The position numbers and the translations under genes are program-made. A DNA stretch of 51,003 nucleotides, taken from the NCBI RefSeq assembly GCF_000445125.1, contig NZ_ATHL01000147.1, forward strand, positions 1 to 51,003, given 5' to 3'. Numbering within the stretch: position 1 is the stretch's first letter; each line of letters opens with the position of its first letter. The stretch comes from Novosphingobium lindaniclasticum LE124. GTDB taxonomy: Bacteria > Pseudomonadota > Alphaproteobacteria > Sphingomonadales > Sphingomonadaceae. Positions 1 through 8,620 of the stretch are shown here, piece after piece. Below the pieces are notes generated by a model, which was not told where the DNA came from, did not search any database, and was given only the letters and a program-made list of their open reading frames with translations.

Positions 1-358
1 CGACTAAAGGTCTCAGCCCATGCCTCAAGGCACTGGTTTCCTCTCGCCCGGCTACCTTCCTGCAAACTGCGACTTGTCTTGACAGCTTCCATCAGTAAGA
101 ATGCCACTGCGTCGACAAACGGCGCGAAGGCGCACCAACCGCCTTTCAGGAAAAATCGCTCGGTGCGTGCATCCGGGCTGCTGACGTGAATGTCCAGGCC
201 GTTTGGCTAAAGACGTCGGTAATCGATTCCTACTGTTGGCCCCGCTCGATGATAGCCGTGCGGGTTTCTACTGGAGAGCTGCCCATGGCTTTGGGCAAGC
301 AGAACGCGCGCCATATGCGCGTATTCGATACCTGTGCGGTTGAAGATGGGGCGATGTT
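1..358. other. Left-edge stretch without a convincing gene
   Basis: No supported gene lies before the sigma-factor gene. One minus-strand frame is open from about position 198 to the left edge (roughly 65 codons) but has no good start codon, and a stop lies just upstream of it. It could be the end of a broken gene. The promoter of the downstream fecI-like gene should lie here, but I see no clear -35/-10 pair. Confidence 0.4.
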
Positions 359-973
359 ATGCGCCTGAACATAGACGACGGGTGTCTTGAGTGCCAAGGG
401 ATTGCCGAAGGCGCGCCCTTGCCACCGGAAGATCGGGTTCCAATTGCAAGAGGGCATTGGCTCGATCGCCTCTATCGGTCCCACCGGGACAAGTTGGTAC
501 GCTTTGCCGTGCAGCATATCCACACCGATCATGCTGCCGATATCGTCCAGCAGTTGTTCTCTCGTCTCGCAGTGAGAGGCCGAGGAAATCCGCTCGAAGT
601 GGAAGCACCGGATGCGTATCTTCGGCAGGCTACGATTAACCTGATCCGGAGCGAGGCACGCTATGACCGGCGTCGCTGCAAGAACCTCCACGTCTGTTCG
701 GACGATGTTCCGATCGTCGGCGTCGATGCTGTTGCGGCTTCCGAGGCACGCGACATGCTTGTCAGGCTGGAGGCGATCATGGCAGAACTCTCGCCACGGA
801 CCCGCGAGATCTTTCTGGCCCACCGCTTCGATGGCTTTACCTATAGAGAAATTGCAGCCCGGACGGGCCTTAGCGTCAAGACGGTCGAGAAACACATGAC
901 CCGTGCGATCGGTCATGTGACGCGACGTCTTGAGCCCATGATGGAGGATTTCAAACTCGTGGAAACCGAATGA
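359..973 (+). CDS. FecI-like ECF sigma factor of the lasso cluster
   Basis: This 204-residue protein is an extracytoplasmic-function sigma factor. Region sigma-2 lies at about residues 45-110, with the motif DAYLRQATINLIRSEAR. The sigma-4 helix-turn-helix lies at about 140-195 (LSPRTREIFL, then TYREIAARTGLSVKTVEKH). It is 30-40 residues longer than usual for FecI proteins at the N-terminus, so the true start may lie downstream, for example at an in-frame TTG near 419. Its stop overlaps the fecR start by four bases (ATGA), so the pair is probably translationally coupled. FecI proteins direct transcription of a nearby TonB-dependent receptor when FecR is signalled from the cell surface, and here the receptor gene follows. 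I infer that it senses the lasso peptide. Confidence 0.88.
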   Translation: MRLNIDDGCLECQGIAEGAPLPPEDRVPIARGHWLDRLYRSHRDKLVRFAVQHIHTDHAADIVQQLFSRLAVRGRGNPLEVEAPDAYLRQATINLIRSEARYDRRRCKNLHVCSDDVPIVGVDAVAASEARDMLVRLEAIMAELSPRTREIFLAHRFDGFTYREIAARTGLSVKTVEKHMTRAIGHVTRRLEPMMEDFKLVETE

Positions 974-1944
974 GCCTCGATCAGGATGCCGATGACTGGT
1001 TTGTCCGGATGCGCGGGCCCGATGCTGCAGACGTTCGTGCGCAATTCGAAGAATGGCGTTCCGTTCCTGCTCATGCGCAGGCCTATGAGCGGCGGGTGAG
1101 ATCGTTCGACACGATGATGTTCCTTGCCAGTACCGGCACCGTGCGGAAAAGGAATCTCGATATCGCCAAACCCTGGGTGCTGCGAACTGCGTTTCGCAAG
1201 TATGCCGCGGCGGCGATAGGTCTCATGCTGACGGGTTCGCTCGTCTTGATCGCCGCGCAGCGAGGTTTTGGCGAGCCCCAATCACTTTCTCGAATGGAAG
1301 TGGCCTCCCTTGAGGACGCCCCGCGGCATATTTCGCTTCCAGATCGGTCGAAGCTGATCCTGGACCGCGGTTCGCGGGTGCAGATTTCTTACGATCACAA
1401 TCAGCGGCGCCTGCGCCTTCTGGTGGGGCGCGCGCGCTTTTCTGTTGCCCATGAACGGACGCGGCCGTTCATCGTCGAAGCGGGGGCGGGAAGGGTGATT
1501 GCCCATGGCACTCTCTTCGATGTGGAACTGACGCAGAGCGCTGTGAGGATCGCGTTGCTGGAGGGCGCTGTGGAAGTGCGCGATGCCAGCGGCGGAAATG
1601 GTCGTAAGCAGCTGGACCTGAGGGCTGGCCAGAGAACGGCGATCGAAGGTGGTTCAGTTGTGAAACCCACGTCGATCGCTGCCGCCGATAGCCAGTGGCC
1701 GAACGATATGCTGGTTCTGGGCGGCGTGGAAATTGGTGAAGCCGTCGCGGTCTTCAACCGAACGGCTCCGAGCCCTGTCCTTTACGAATTGCGGTCCTCA
1801 CGGCCGGTGAGAGTCACCGGCGCGTTCAGGCGATCGGACCCCGAGGGCTTTGCCCGGCAATTGGCCGCAACGTTCGGCTTCCGGGTCGAAGAGCTCCAGG
1901 ATGGCAGCTTTGCGATCGTGGATGGTTCACGACCGGAGACGTGA
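970..1944 (+). CDS. FecR-like anti-sigma factor / signal transducer
   Basis: This 324-residue inner-membrane regulator has a cytoplasmic N-terminal DUF4880-type region (residues 1-50, with DADDWFVRMRG and the EEWRSVPAHAQAYE box). One transmembrane helix lies at about 79-97, followed by a periplasmic FecR domain (about 115-225). A C-terminal segment (about 240-320) resembles the STN-interacting fold. FecR proteins hold or activate the partner sigma factor, depending on contact with the STN domain of an outer-membrane receptor. The gene overlaps the sigma gene by four bases, and the receptor gene starts 277 bases downstream. The family assignment is firm; the lasso peptide as inducer is inferred from context. 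Confidence 0.88.
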   Translation: MSLDQDADDWFVRMRGPDAADVRAQFEEWRSVPAHAQAYERRVRSFDTMMFLASTGTVRKRNLDIAKPWVLRTAFRKYAAAAIGLMLTGSLVLIAAQRGFGEPQSLSRMEVASLEDAPRHISLPDRSKLILDRGSRVQISYDHNQRRLRLLVGRARFSVAHERTRPFIVEAGAGRVIAHGTLFDVELTQSAVRIALLEGAVEVRDASGGNGRKQLDLRAGQRTAIEGGSVVKPTSIAAADSQWPNDMLVLGGVEIGEAVAVFNRTAPSPVLYELRSSRPVRVTGAFRRSDPEGFARQLAATFGFRVEELQDGSFAIVDGSRPET

Positions 1945-2137
1945 AGCACGATTGGATAAAGGCTGCCGACTGGTGCAGTGTTTTGCGTGAGTGCGAGCCG
2001 GGCAAAATGCGTTGCGAGCGGCGAAAGGTTTGCGATCGGCGTGCACGAATATGTCGTCCTATGGCAGAACTTCACCTCTGGACCTCAACCTTGCGTGTTT
2101 GCCGTCAAAAGGCGCGTCCTGAAAAAATTTCTGTCTG

Positions 2138-2166
2138 GGGGTAGGGTGTTTTTCGAACTCCGTCGA
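2138..2166 (+). promoter_or_regulatory. Candidate FecI-type promoter of the receptor gene
   Basis: In the 277-base gap before the receptor gene, a G-rich block GGGGGTAGGGT (about 2137-2147) is followed, about 16 bases after its GGTAGG core (2140-2145), by CGTCGA (2161-2166). CGTC is a common -10 core for ECF sigma factors, and a GGTAGG-type -35 fits what I remember of FecI-regulated receptors in sphingomonads. A GAAAAAATTT tract lies just upstream at 2121-2130. The position fits a promoter recognised by the adjacent FecI-like protein, but this is pattern matching only. Confidence 0.35.
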
Positions 2167-2221
2167 TCCGGTTCCTGAAGAGTTCTGCTGAGCGCAGATC
2201 CTCGGGGACGGAGGTTCACAA

Positions 2222-4756
2222 GTGCGTTACCATTTACTGGCGTGCTGCAGCATAGCTGCCGCCGCGACGATGACCTGTGTGCCGGCTTCAGCGAAAGCCG
2301 ATACGAGGATCCAGGTTCAGCTTCCCGCGCAGCCATTACCTGCATCTCTGCGCGATATCGGGCGGCTATTCGGCCGCAACGTGAGCGTTGATGACGCTTC
2401 GGTCAGGGATCTGATGGCACCGGCTGTCAATGGCAAGCTGACTTTCGAGGAAGCGATCGCTTCTGTTCTTGCCGGAACCGGGCTGAAATCCAGCCGGTCT
2501 GGCGGCGGAGTGGTCGTCAGCAAGCGTGCGGAAAGCGATGGTGAAGAGGGCGGCATCGTCGTGACCGGTTCGCGCATTCGAGGGGCGCCGGTCGCCTCGG
2601 TCCAGCTGACTTACGGGCGCGAAGAAATGCGCAATGCCGGCCAGTCGAGCGCGGCCGACGTGATCCGCGCCATTCCGCAGAACTTTTCCGGCGGCCAGAA
2701 CCCAGGGGTCGGTGCCAATGTGACCGGCGGGAAGAGCGTCGACATGGGGGGAGGGGCCTCCATCAACCTGCGAGGGCTCGGCAGTGATGCCACGCTCACG
2801 CTGCTCAATGGTCGTCGCCTGAGTTTTGACGCGGCGATCCAGAGCGTTGATGTGTCGGCCATACCGTTTGGGGCGATCGAGCGCATGGACGTGGTGCCGG
2901 ACGGATCCTCGGCGCTGTTCGGCTCGGATGCAGTGGCAGGCGTGGCCAACATTATCCTGCGCCGGAATTTCGACGGGCTTGAGACGACGGCACGCATCGG
3001 CAGTTCGACCGATGGGGGGAATTTCCAGCAGCAGTACGGCGCGACATTGGGGCAGGTCTGGTCAAGCGGCAGCGCGATGGTTTCTGCCGAGTATGGCAGT
3101 AATACCGGTATCTGGTCGAGCCAGCGCTCCTACCTCGAAAATCGGTCGCCGGGGCTCGAGGTCTATCCGGCCCTGCGCCACCACAATGCTGCCGTCACGG
3201 CAAGACAGGAACTGGCGCCCGGGCTGACACTCGACATTGATGGCATCTACAACAAACGGCGGCGCGAGCAGACGATGCCGCTCAACTTTGCCGGCGATCT
3301 TTCCGTGAGCCGGTATGATCTGTTCCAGAAAACAGAGTCCTGGGCAGTCGCCCCTTCGCTCAAGCTTGTTTTGCCGGCGGACTGGGAAGTGACGCTGGCA
3401 GGCAGCTACGGGTGGAACCGGGTCTATTACGAAGGAACCTTCACCTACGGCACAGCCGCTACCAATGCGGGCTATGGCACCTACCGCAACGTGACGGGCA
3501 ACATCGAACTGAGCGGCAATGGCAAACTGGTCGATCTTCCGGCGGGGCCAATGAAGATCGCGCTCGGCGGTGGTTTTCGCCAGGACAGATTTCGCCGTCA
3601 AACGTTTCGCGGCCTTTCGGAATACGTCGATCGATCGAGGGACAGCTACTACGCCTTCGGGGAGGTCAGCATCCCGGTCATCGCTCCCGATCAGAAATCC
3701 GGTCTCGGGAGGAGCCTCAATCTGAGCCTGGCGGCGCGTTACGAACACTATTCCCAAGTTGGCTCCGTCACCACGCCCAAGCTGGGTCTCATCTATGCGC
3801 CTATCTCCGACCTCACGCTCAAAGCAAGCTGGGGCAAGTCTTTCCGCGCGCCGACCTTCTATGAGCAGTACATGCCGATGCCCGGCTATCTCTACAATGC
3901 GGCCACGTTCGGCGGAACGTCGGGCACCGTCATGTATGTCGTGGGCGGCAATCCGGATCTCAAGCCGGAGCGTTCGACCAATTGGTCGGCAACGCTGGAG
4001 TTGCACCCGGCGGCGCTGGACGGGGCGGAGCTGGAGGTCAGCTACTTCAATATTCGTTACCGCGACCGGATCGTCACGCCCATGGCATATCCCCGGCAGG
4101 CGCTGACCAACCCGGCCTATGCGGACTACGTTACGCTCAACCCCGATCAGGCGACGCAGAATTCGGTTATCGATCGCATGGTGACCTTCACCAACCTTTC
4201 GAGCGGCGTCTACGATCCCGCCAATGTCGTGGCCCTCATCGACAACTCCAACATCAACGCTGGCCGGCAGAACATCTATGGGATCGATGTCCTCGGCCGC
4301 TACGGCTTCGACCTCGCGGAGGGACGCCTCAGTGCGGCGATCAATGGCAGTTACCTGCACGGCGAGCAGCAGCTGCAGCCGGGGCAGGCCTTCACGCAGC
4401 TTGCCGGGGCGCTTTTCAATCCGCCCCACTTCCGGGGACGCGGTGAGCTTGGCTGGGCAAAGGGCGGCGTCACGCTCACCGCCGCTGTCAATTACATCGG
4501 CTCCGTGCAGGACGAACGAACCGGGACCCCGGTGAAAGTTGCGAGCATGGTGCCGGTCGATTTCACGATCCGCTACCGGACGGACCAGGAGCGCGGTTTG
4601 CTCGCCGGCACTGACGTTATCTTTTTGCTGCAGAACCTCTTCAATGACCAGCCTGATACGATCGCGACGAACAACTATACCGACACGCCCTATGACAGCA
4701 CGAACTACTCGCCGTTCGGCCGAGTGGTCAGTCTGTCGGTGACCAAAAAATGGTAA
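2222..4756 (+). CDS. TonB-dependent outer-membrane receptor with STN signalling domain
   Basis: This 844-residue receptor starts at GTG behind a good GGAGG site. Residues 1-26 form a signal peptide. An STN domain (about 27-103) is the part that talks to FecR. A linker with GGIVVTGSRIRG (110-121) leads into the plug, with ADVIRAIPQNFSGG and INLRGLGSDATLTLLNGRR, and then a long beta barrel ending in VSLSVTKKW. TonB-dependent receptors import ligands through the outer membrane, and STN-bearing ones also signal gene induction. Its stop overlaps the isopeptidase start by seven bases, so receptor and isopeptidase are probably translated together. The likely ligand is the lasso peptide made by the convergent genes, as proposed for related Caulobacter, Asticcacaulis and Sphingomonadales clusters. 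Confidence 0.93.
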   Translation: MRYHLLACCSIAAAATMTCVPASAKADTRIQVQLPAQPLPASLRDIGRLFGRNVSVDDASVRDLMAPAVNGKLTFEEAIASVLAGTGLKSSRSGGGVVVSKRAESDGEEGGIVVTGSRIRGAPVASVQLTYGREEMRNAGQSSAADVIRAIPQNFSGGQNPGVGANVTGGKSVDMGGGASINLRGLGSDATLTLLNGRRLSFDAAIQSVDVSAIPFGAIERMDVVPDGSSALFGSDAVAGVANIILRRNFDGLETTARIGSSTDGGNFQQQYGATLGQVWSSGSAMVSAEYGSNTGIWSSQRSYLENRSPGLEVYPALRHHNAAVTARQELAPGLTLDIDGIYNKRRREQTMPLNFAGDLSVSRYDLFQKTESWAVAPSLKLVLPADWEVTLAGSYGWNRVYYEGTFTYGTAATNAGYGTYRNVTGNIELSGNGKLVDLPAGPMKIALGGGFRQDRFRRQTFRGLSEYVDRSRDSYYAFGEVSIPVIAPDQKSGLGRSLNLSLAARYEHYSQVGSVTTPKLGLIYAPISDLTLKASWGKSFRAPTFYEQYMPMPGYLYNAATFGGTSGTVMYVVGGNPDLKPERSTNWSATLELHPAALDGAELEVSYFNIRYRDRIVTPMAYPRQALTNPAYADYVTLNPDQATQNSVIDRMVTFTNLSSGVYDPANVVALIDNSNINAGRQNIYGIDVLGRYGFDLAEGRLSAAINGSYLHGEQQLQPGQAFTQLAGALFNPPHFRGRGELGWAKGGVTLTAAVNYIGSVQDERTGTPVKVASMVPVDFTIRYRTDQERGLLAGTDVIFLLQNLFNDQPDTIATNNYTDTPYDSTNYSPFGRVVSLSVTKKW

Positions 4757-6888
4757 GGGGGGCAACTAGCGGGATTGCGGTCGCATTCGCGATCCTCGCC
4801 GCTCAACCTGCCCTTGCTGCCTGTGACGACATTTTGCCAAGGTCGGCTCCGCCGGCGGCGCAGGGGCATCGCGAAATGGCGCCGATGGATCTTGTTCGCC
4901 TTCGGGATATCGGCTTTTCCGAGGTCGTGCCTGGCAAGGCCTCTCCCTTCGCCGTTTCGCCGGACGGTCGTCTCCTTGCTTTCGTTCTGAGACGCGGCGA
5001 GCCCACCGGAAATACGCTCTGCAGCGCGCTCGTGGTGGTGCCACTTGATAGGAAAGGCGCCGAGGGGAAGGCAGCGGCGCGCATTCTGGATATTGGCGGC
5101 GCGCCGCCATTGTCGAGAGGCATCTACCGCGGTCTTTTCATAACTTCCGGTGTTCCGCAGCTGATAACGCCGGCCTGGTCGCCTGACGGCAAGAGCATTG
5201 CCTATCGCAAAAAGATCGATGGGGTGGTGCAAATTTATCTGGTCCGCTCGGATGGCAGCGCGGGGCGCGCCGTCACCCATTCCGAGATCGATATCGAAGA
5301 TTTCTCCTGGTCGCCCGACGGGTTGCGAATAACTTACCTCGCCAGGCCAGGAGAGCTCGAGTCTAGACGCCGGATCGAGGCCTCCGGCCGAACGGGTTGG
5401 CTCTACGACTCGAGCGTTCTGCCTAATGAGGCTTGGTCCCCCACCGCCTGGGCCAAGGATGTTCCTTTGGAGGCCTTCACTCTCGAACTATTATCCGGCG
5501 TGACCAGGATAGCGGCCGATGATGAGCGCTTGCGAGTCACGCCTGCGTCTCCAACCGGAAGCCTCCATGAACTGGAAGTTCGTTCTGGTGGGGGTGCCGC
5601 GGCGTGGAAGGAGCCTCTGGGCGCTCATCCGGAGAGTGGGCAGCGGCTTTGGGCCAAGCTTTCCGGCAGGGAGAAGCAGGCGTGCTTGCTGGCCGCATGT
5701 GCCGGCGGGATCGTTCAGGTCTGGTGGGATCGTGCCGGGACTTCGGTCGTGTTCCTGCGCCGGGAGGGATGGAACAGGGAGGAATGGGGGCTCTATCGCT
5801 GGTCGCCGGTGAAAAACAGCGTTGCGTTGATTTACCGCACTCTGGATGCTCTCACAGGGTGCCAACCTGCCGGCAACGATCTGGTCTGCGGGCGGGAAAA
5901 TGCCATCATGCCGAGGCGCGTGGTTGCAATCGACCTCACCTCGGGGAAGAGCCGCACCGTGTTCGATCCCAATCCGGAATTCGCGGAGTTCAGGCTGGGC
6001 AAGGTTCTGAGGCTGCGCTGGACCAACGATCGGGGGCTTCCTGCCTGGGGAGATCTTGTGCTGCCTCCCGGCTATGATGGGAAGGCACGCCTTCCTCTGG
6101 TCATTACACAGTACCATAGTCTGGGATTCCTGCGCGGAGGCACTGGCGATGATTACCCGATCCAGCCGCTCGCCGCGAAGGGCTTCGCTGTCCTGAGCTT
6201 CAACCGTCCGCCGACCGTGTCATCTATTGTGCCGGATGTGGCCGGCTGGGACGAGGCCCTGGCAGTCCAATTCAAGGGCTGGGCCGAGCGGCGAAGCATA
6301 TTTTCCTCGCTGGATCGTGGCATCGACAAGGCAATCGTGACTAGGTTTGTCGATCCTGAGCGCATCGGCATCACCGGTCTCAGCGACGGGGCTTCGACCA
6401 TCGAATTCGCGCTCGTCCATTCGCATCGCTTTGCGGCCGCTGCCATGAGCACGTGCTGCGACGACACGCTGAGTTCGCTGGTGCTCGGCGGCTTCGCGTG
6501 GGGCGAGCACAACATCAAGATCGGACTGCCGCCCTCGGTCGACAATGATCGCGAGTACTGGCGGCCGGTTTCGCTCTCGGTGAACGCTCGCAAGGTTGAT
6601 ACACCGATCCTCATGCAACTTGCCGATCGCGAGAGCTTGCTGGCTCTCCCTGCGTTCGGAGCGCTCCGGGAAGCGGGCAAGCCGGCTGAGATGTTCGTCT
6701 ATCCCGACGAATATCACAACAAGTGGCAGCCGGCGCACCGGCTCGCGACCTATCAGCGCAGCATCGACTGGTTCGCATTCTGGCTGCAGGGTAAACGCGA
6801 TGCGGACCCGGTGAAACAAGAGCAATATGCTCGCTGGGACAGGCTCCGCGCACTGCGGGACAAGGCGTTGACTGCTAGCCCGCCATGA
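4750..6888 (+). CDS. Lasso peptide isopeptidase (AtxE2-like, S9 fold)
   Basis: This 712-residue enzyme should cut the isopeptide bond that closes the lasso ring, giving a linear peptide. The N-terminal half is a beta-propeller (DPP-IV/TolB-like blades with PAWSPDGKSIAYR and FSWSPDGLRITYL). The C-terminal part is an alpha/beta hydrolase. The nucleophile is Ser545 in GLSDG and the histidine is His656 in DEYHNKW. The acid is most likely Glu628 in ADRESL (Asp626 is the alternative). The spacings 545-628-656 equal those I remember for AtxE2 (Ser527, Glu610, His638). A signal peptide (1-23) precedes Cys25 in a lipobox-like LAAC, so the protein is periplasmic and possibly lipid-anchored. Its 3' end overlaps the convergent C gene by 14 bases. 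Confidence 0.92.
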   Translation: MVRGATSGIAVAFAILAAQPALAACDDILPRSAPPAAQGHREMAPMDLVRLRDIGFSEVVPGKASPFAVSPDGRLLAFVLRRGEPTGNTLCSALVVVPLDRKGAEGKAAARILDIGGAPPLSRGIYRGLFITSGVPQLITPAWSPDGKSIAYRKKIDGVVQIYLVRSDGSAGRAVTHSEIDIEDFSWSPDGLRITYLARPGELESRRRIEASGRTGWLYDSSVLPNEAWSPTAWAKDVPLEAFTLELLSGVTRIAADDERLRVTPASPTGSLHELEVRSGGGAAAWKEPLGAHPESGQRLWAKLSGREKQACLLAACAGGIVQVWWDRAGTSVVFLRREGWNREEWGLYRWSPVKNSVALIYRTLDALTGCQPAGNDLVCGRENAIMPRRVVAIDLTSGKSRTVFDPNPEFAEFRLGKVLRLRWTNDRGLPAWGDLVLPPGYDGKARLPLVITQYHSLGFLRGGTGDDYPIQPLAAKGFAVLSFNRPPTVSSIVPDVAGWDEALAVQFKGWAERRSIFSSLDRGIDKAIVTRFVDPERIGITGLSDGASTIEFALVHSHRFAAAAMSTCCDDTLSSLVLGGFAWGEHNIKIGLPPSVDNDREYWRPVSLSVNARKVDTPILMQLADRESLLALPAFGALREAGKPAEMFVYPDEYHNKWQPAHRLATYQRSIDWFAFWLQGKRDADPVKQEQYARWDRLRALRDKALTASPP

Positions 6889-8620
6889 TCCCCCGCGCCC
6901 ATGACTCCGTATCAACCAGCTGCAGGATCCTGCCGTAAATGGTTCCCTTAAGGCGCTCTGTGTCCCTGAGCGCCTTGCCGAGTGCGGCCGTGTCGATCAC
7001 ACCCGCACTCGCCAGCACGCCGTCCATCAGATGCGAGCTCATGGCTTCCCGGTTCCGCTCAAGCAGCGAAAATAGGAAGCTCTCGGGATTACCTTTCCCG
7101 CGCCGCCAGGCAATTTCAGGTGGTAGGCAAGTCTCGAAGGCATTGCGCGCTGCAGCCCGGTTATTGCCCCGCGCGATCCAGCGCCAGCTGGGAATGGCAA
7201 GGCAATGTTCGACCAGAGGCTGGCTGACGAGCGGCGCCGTGCAGTTGAGTTTGCTCCCATGCGGACCGTCCTCGACGTATCCTTGCGCGGCGATAAGCAT
7301 GGCTATGTGCGCGCCCCGACCTGGCAGGCCGGATTCCGCCGGCTCCAGCCAAGGGTGTATGGCACCGTTCTGCGCCGGTGCCTGCACATCCGGCGAGAGC
7401 AGGCGACGATCCTGCTCCAACCGGTACGGGCGGGCTCTCTGCCATGAGCGCCACCGCGCCTTCCAGGCCACCCGCCACCGCGACGCGCCGGCGAGTTGGC
7501 CGAGTTCGCCGCATACCCTTCGGAAATGGTGTGTGCCGTCCGGATCGAGGAGACAATCCGCGGCCAACGACACGGAGCGCAAGGAGCAGAATACATTGTC
7601 GCCGCCGCCCCCGTCGATGATCCCGTCGCAGCCCAGTTCATCTGCTACGCGGGCGGCGGCTTCGAACACAAGTTGCTGGTAGCCTCTCGCTACAGGTCGC
7701 GGCGTGCGAACGACGCCTATTCGCGCGAAATCGTAGTTCGTGACCGCCATAGCCCGCTCGTGAAGGGGACGGCCTACATGCGTCGTCACCCGCCGCGCGT
7801 AGCTCGTTTCGTCGCCGGCATGATCCCTGGTCGCCATGTTGAGGCATGAAAACATACGGTCATCTGCAGCGAGGCTCGCTGCCAGAATGGACGAGTCCAG
7901 GCCTCCGGAGAGCATCAGGAGCGGATGGCGCAGGGTCGAAGTTCGTGCGGCGACCGCGGCGATGCATTCCTGGCGAAGCCGGCGGGCGGCATCTTCAAGA
8001 TCGTCGATACGCCGCTTTTCATCGGCAAAGGCCCATGGCGACCAGATGTCCTCAAGGCGGATCCCGGACGGCTCTACAAGCAAGCGCGATCCGCCCCGGA
8101 GTTCCTCGATCCCCCGCAGCGACGTAGTGGCAAGGCGAACGTCGCCCAGAACCAGCTGCCGCCCGATTGCTTCGAAATTGAGGCTGAAAGCTATACCGCT
8201 TGCTGCCCGGATAAGATCGATGTCCGAGCCTGCGATGAGGCCGGAACCCATCCGCTGAAACAGGCTCGGCAAGCTGCCAAATGGCGCGCGCACCAGGCTC
8301 GTGCCGGTCCCGGTTCTAACGATGCCGATGTAACTGCCCCAAAAGGCCTCGAACAAACGGCTTCCCGCCGATGTGACGATGGCACTTCGGGCATTGTCAA
8401 CGATTGAGGTCAGCGCGTCGCGCGTGCCGGACTGGTAGAGCGGGCCGATGATGACGCCGTCCTGGCCGAGGCTGATTGTGGCCGCCACGTTGTCGCAGGC
8501 GGCGACGACGTCGGGTCTGTCCAGCACTAGCGTGAGGTCATGGATTTGCACTGCTGCCAGCAACCGGGCGCGGTCTGGCTCGGCAAGAGCCACACCGGCG
8601 ATAAATCTATGCTTCGTCAT
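6875..8620 (-). CDS. Lasso peptide C protein, asparagine-synthetase-like macrolactam synthetase
   Basis: This 581-residue protein is homologous to asparagine synthetase B. The N-terminal glutaminase-like part (about 1-200) does not begin with the catalytic Cys2 of true amidotransferases. The C-terminal synthetase part has the ATP pyrophosphatase loop SGGLDSS (238-244) and a second motif, DGGGGDN (336-342). In lasso pathways this protein adenylates the side-chain carboxylate of Asp or Glu in the core and closes the ring onto the N-terminal Gly. Its start overlaps the stop of the B gene by four bases, so B and C are coupled. Its stop region overlaps the isopeptidase gene by 14 bases tail to tail. 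Length and motifs are normal for the family. Confidence 0.93.
   Translation of the reverse strand: MTKHRFIAGVALAEPDRARLLAAVQIHDLTLVLDRPDVVAACDNVAATISLGQDGVIIGPLYQSGTRDALTSIVDNARSAIVTSAGSRLFEAFWGSYIGIVRTGTGTSLVRAPFGSLPSLFQRMGSGLIAGSDIDLIRAASGIAFSLNFEAIGRQLVLGDVRLATTSLRGIEELRGGSRLLVEPSGIRLEDIWSPWAFADEKRRIDDLEDAARRLRQECIAAVAARTSTLRHPLLMLSGGLDSSILAASLAADDRMFSCLNMATRDHAGDETSYARRVTTHVGRPLHERAMAVTNYDFARIGVVRTPRPVARGYQQLVFEAAARVADELGCDGIIDGGGGDNVFCSLRSVSLAADCLLDPDGTHHFRRVCGELGQLAGASRWRVAWKARWRSWQRARPYRLEQDRRLLSPDVQAPAQNGAIHPWLEPAESGLPGRGAHIAMLIAAQGYVEDGPHGSKLNCTAPLVSQPLVEHCLAIPSWRWIARGNNRAAARNAFETCLPPEIAWRRGKGNPESFLFSLLERNREAMSSHLMDGVLASAGVIDTAALGKALRDTERLKGTIYGRILQLVDTESWARGIMAG

Noticed and set aside
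1..198. Minus-strand frame open to the left edge (about 65 codons)
   Set aside because: No start codon with a ribosome site and a stop just upstream; no family recognised. Kept only as a remark in the gap entry.
186..368. Plus-strand 60-codon frame before the sigma gene
   Set aside because: No ribosome site, no recognisable motif, and it runs into the sigma gene start in another frame.
3062..4765. Long minus-strand frame opposite the TonB-dependent receptor
   Set aside because: Shadow frame of a GC-rich gene; the receptor is clearly the real product.
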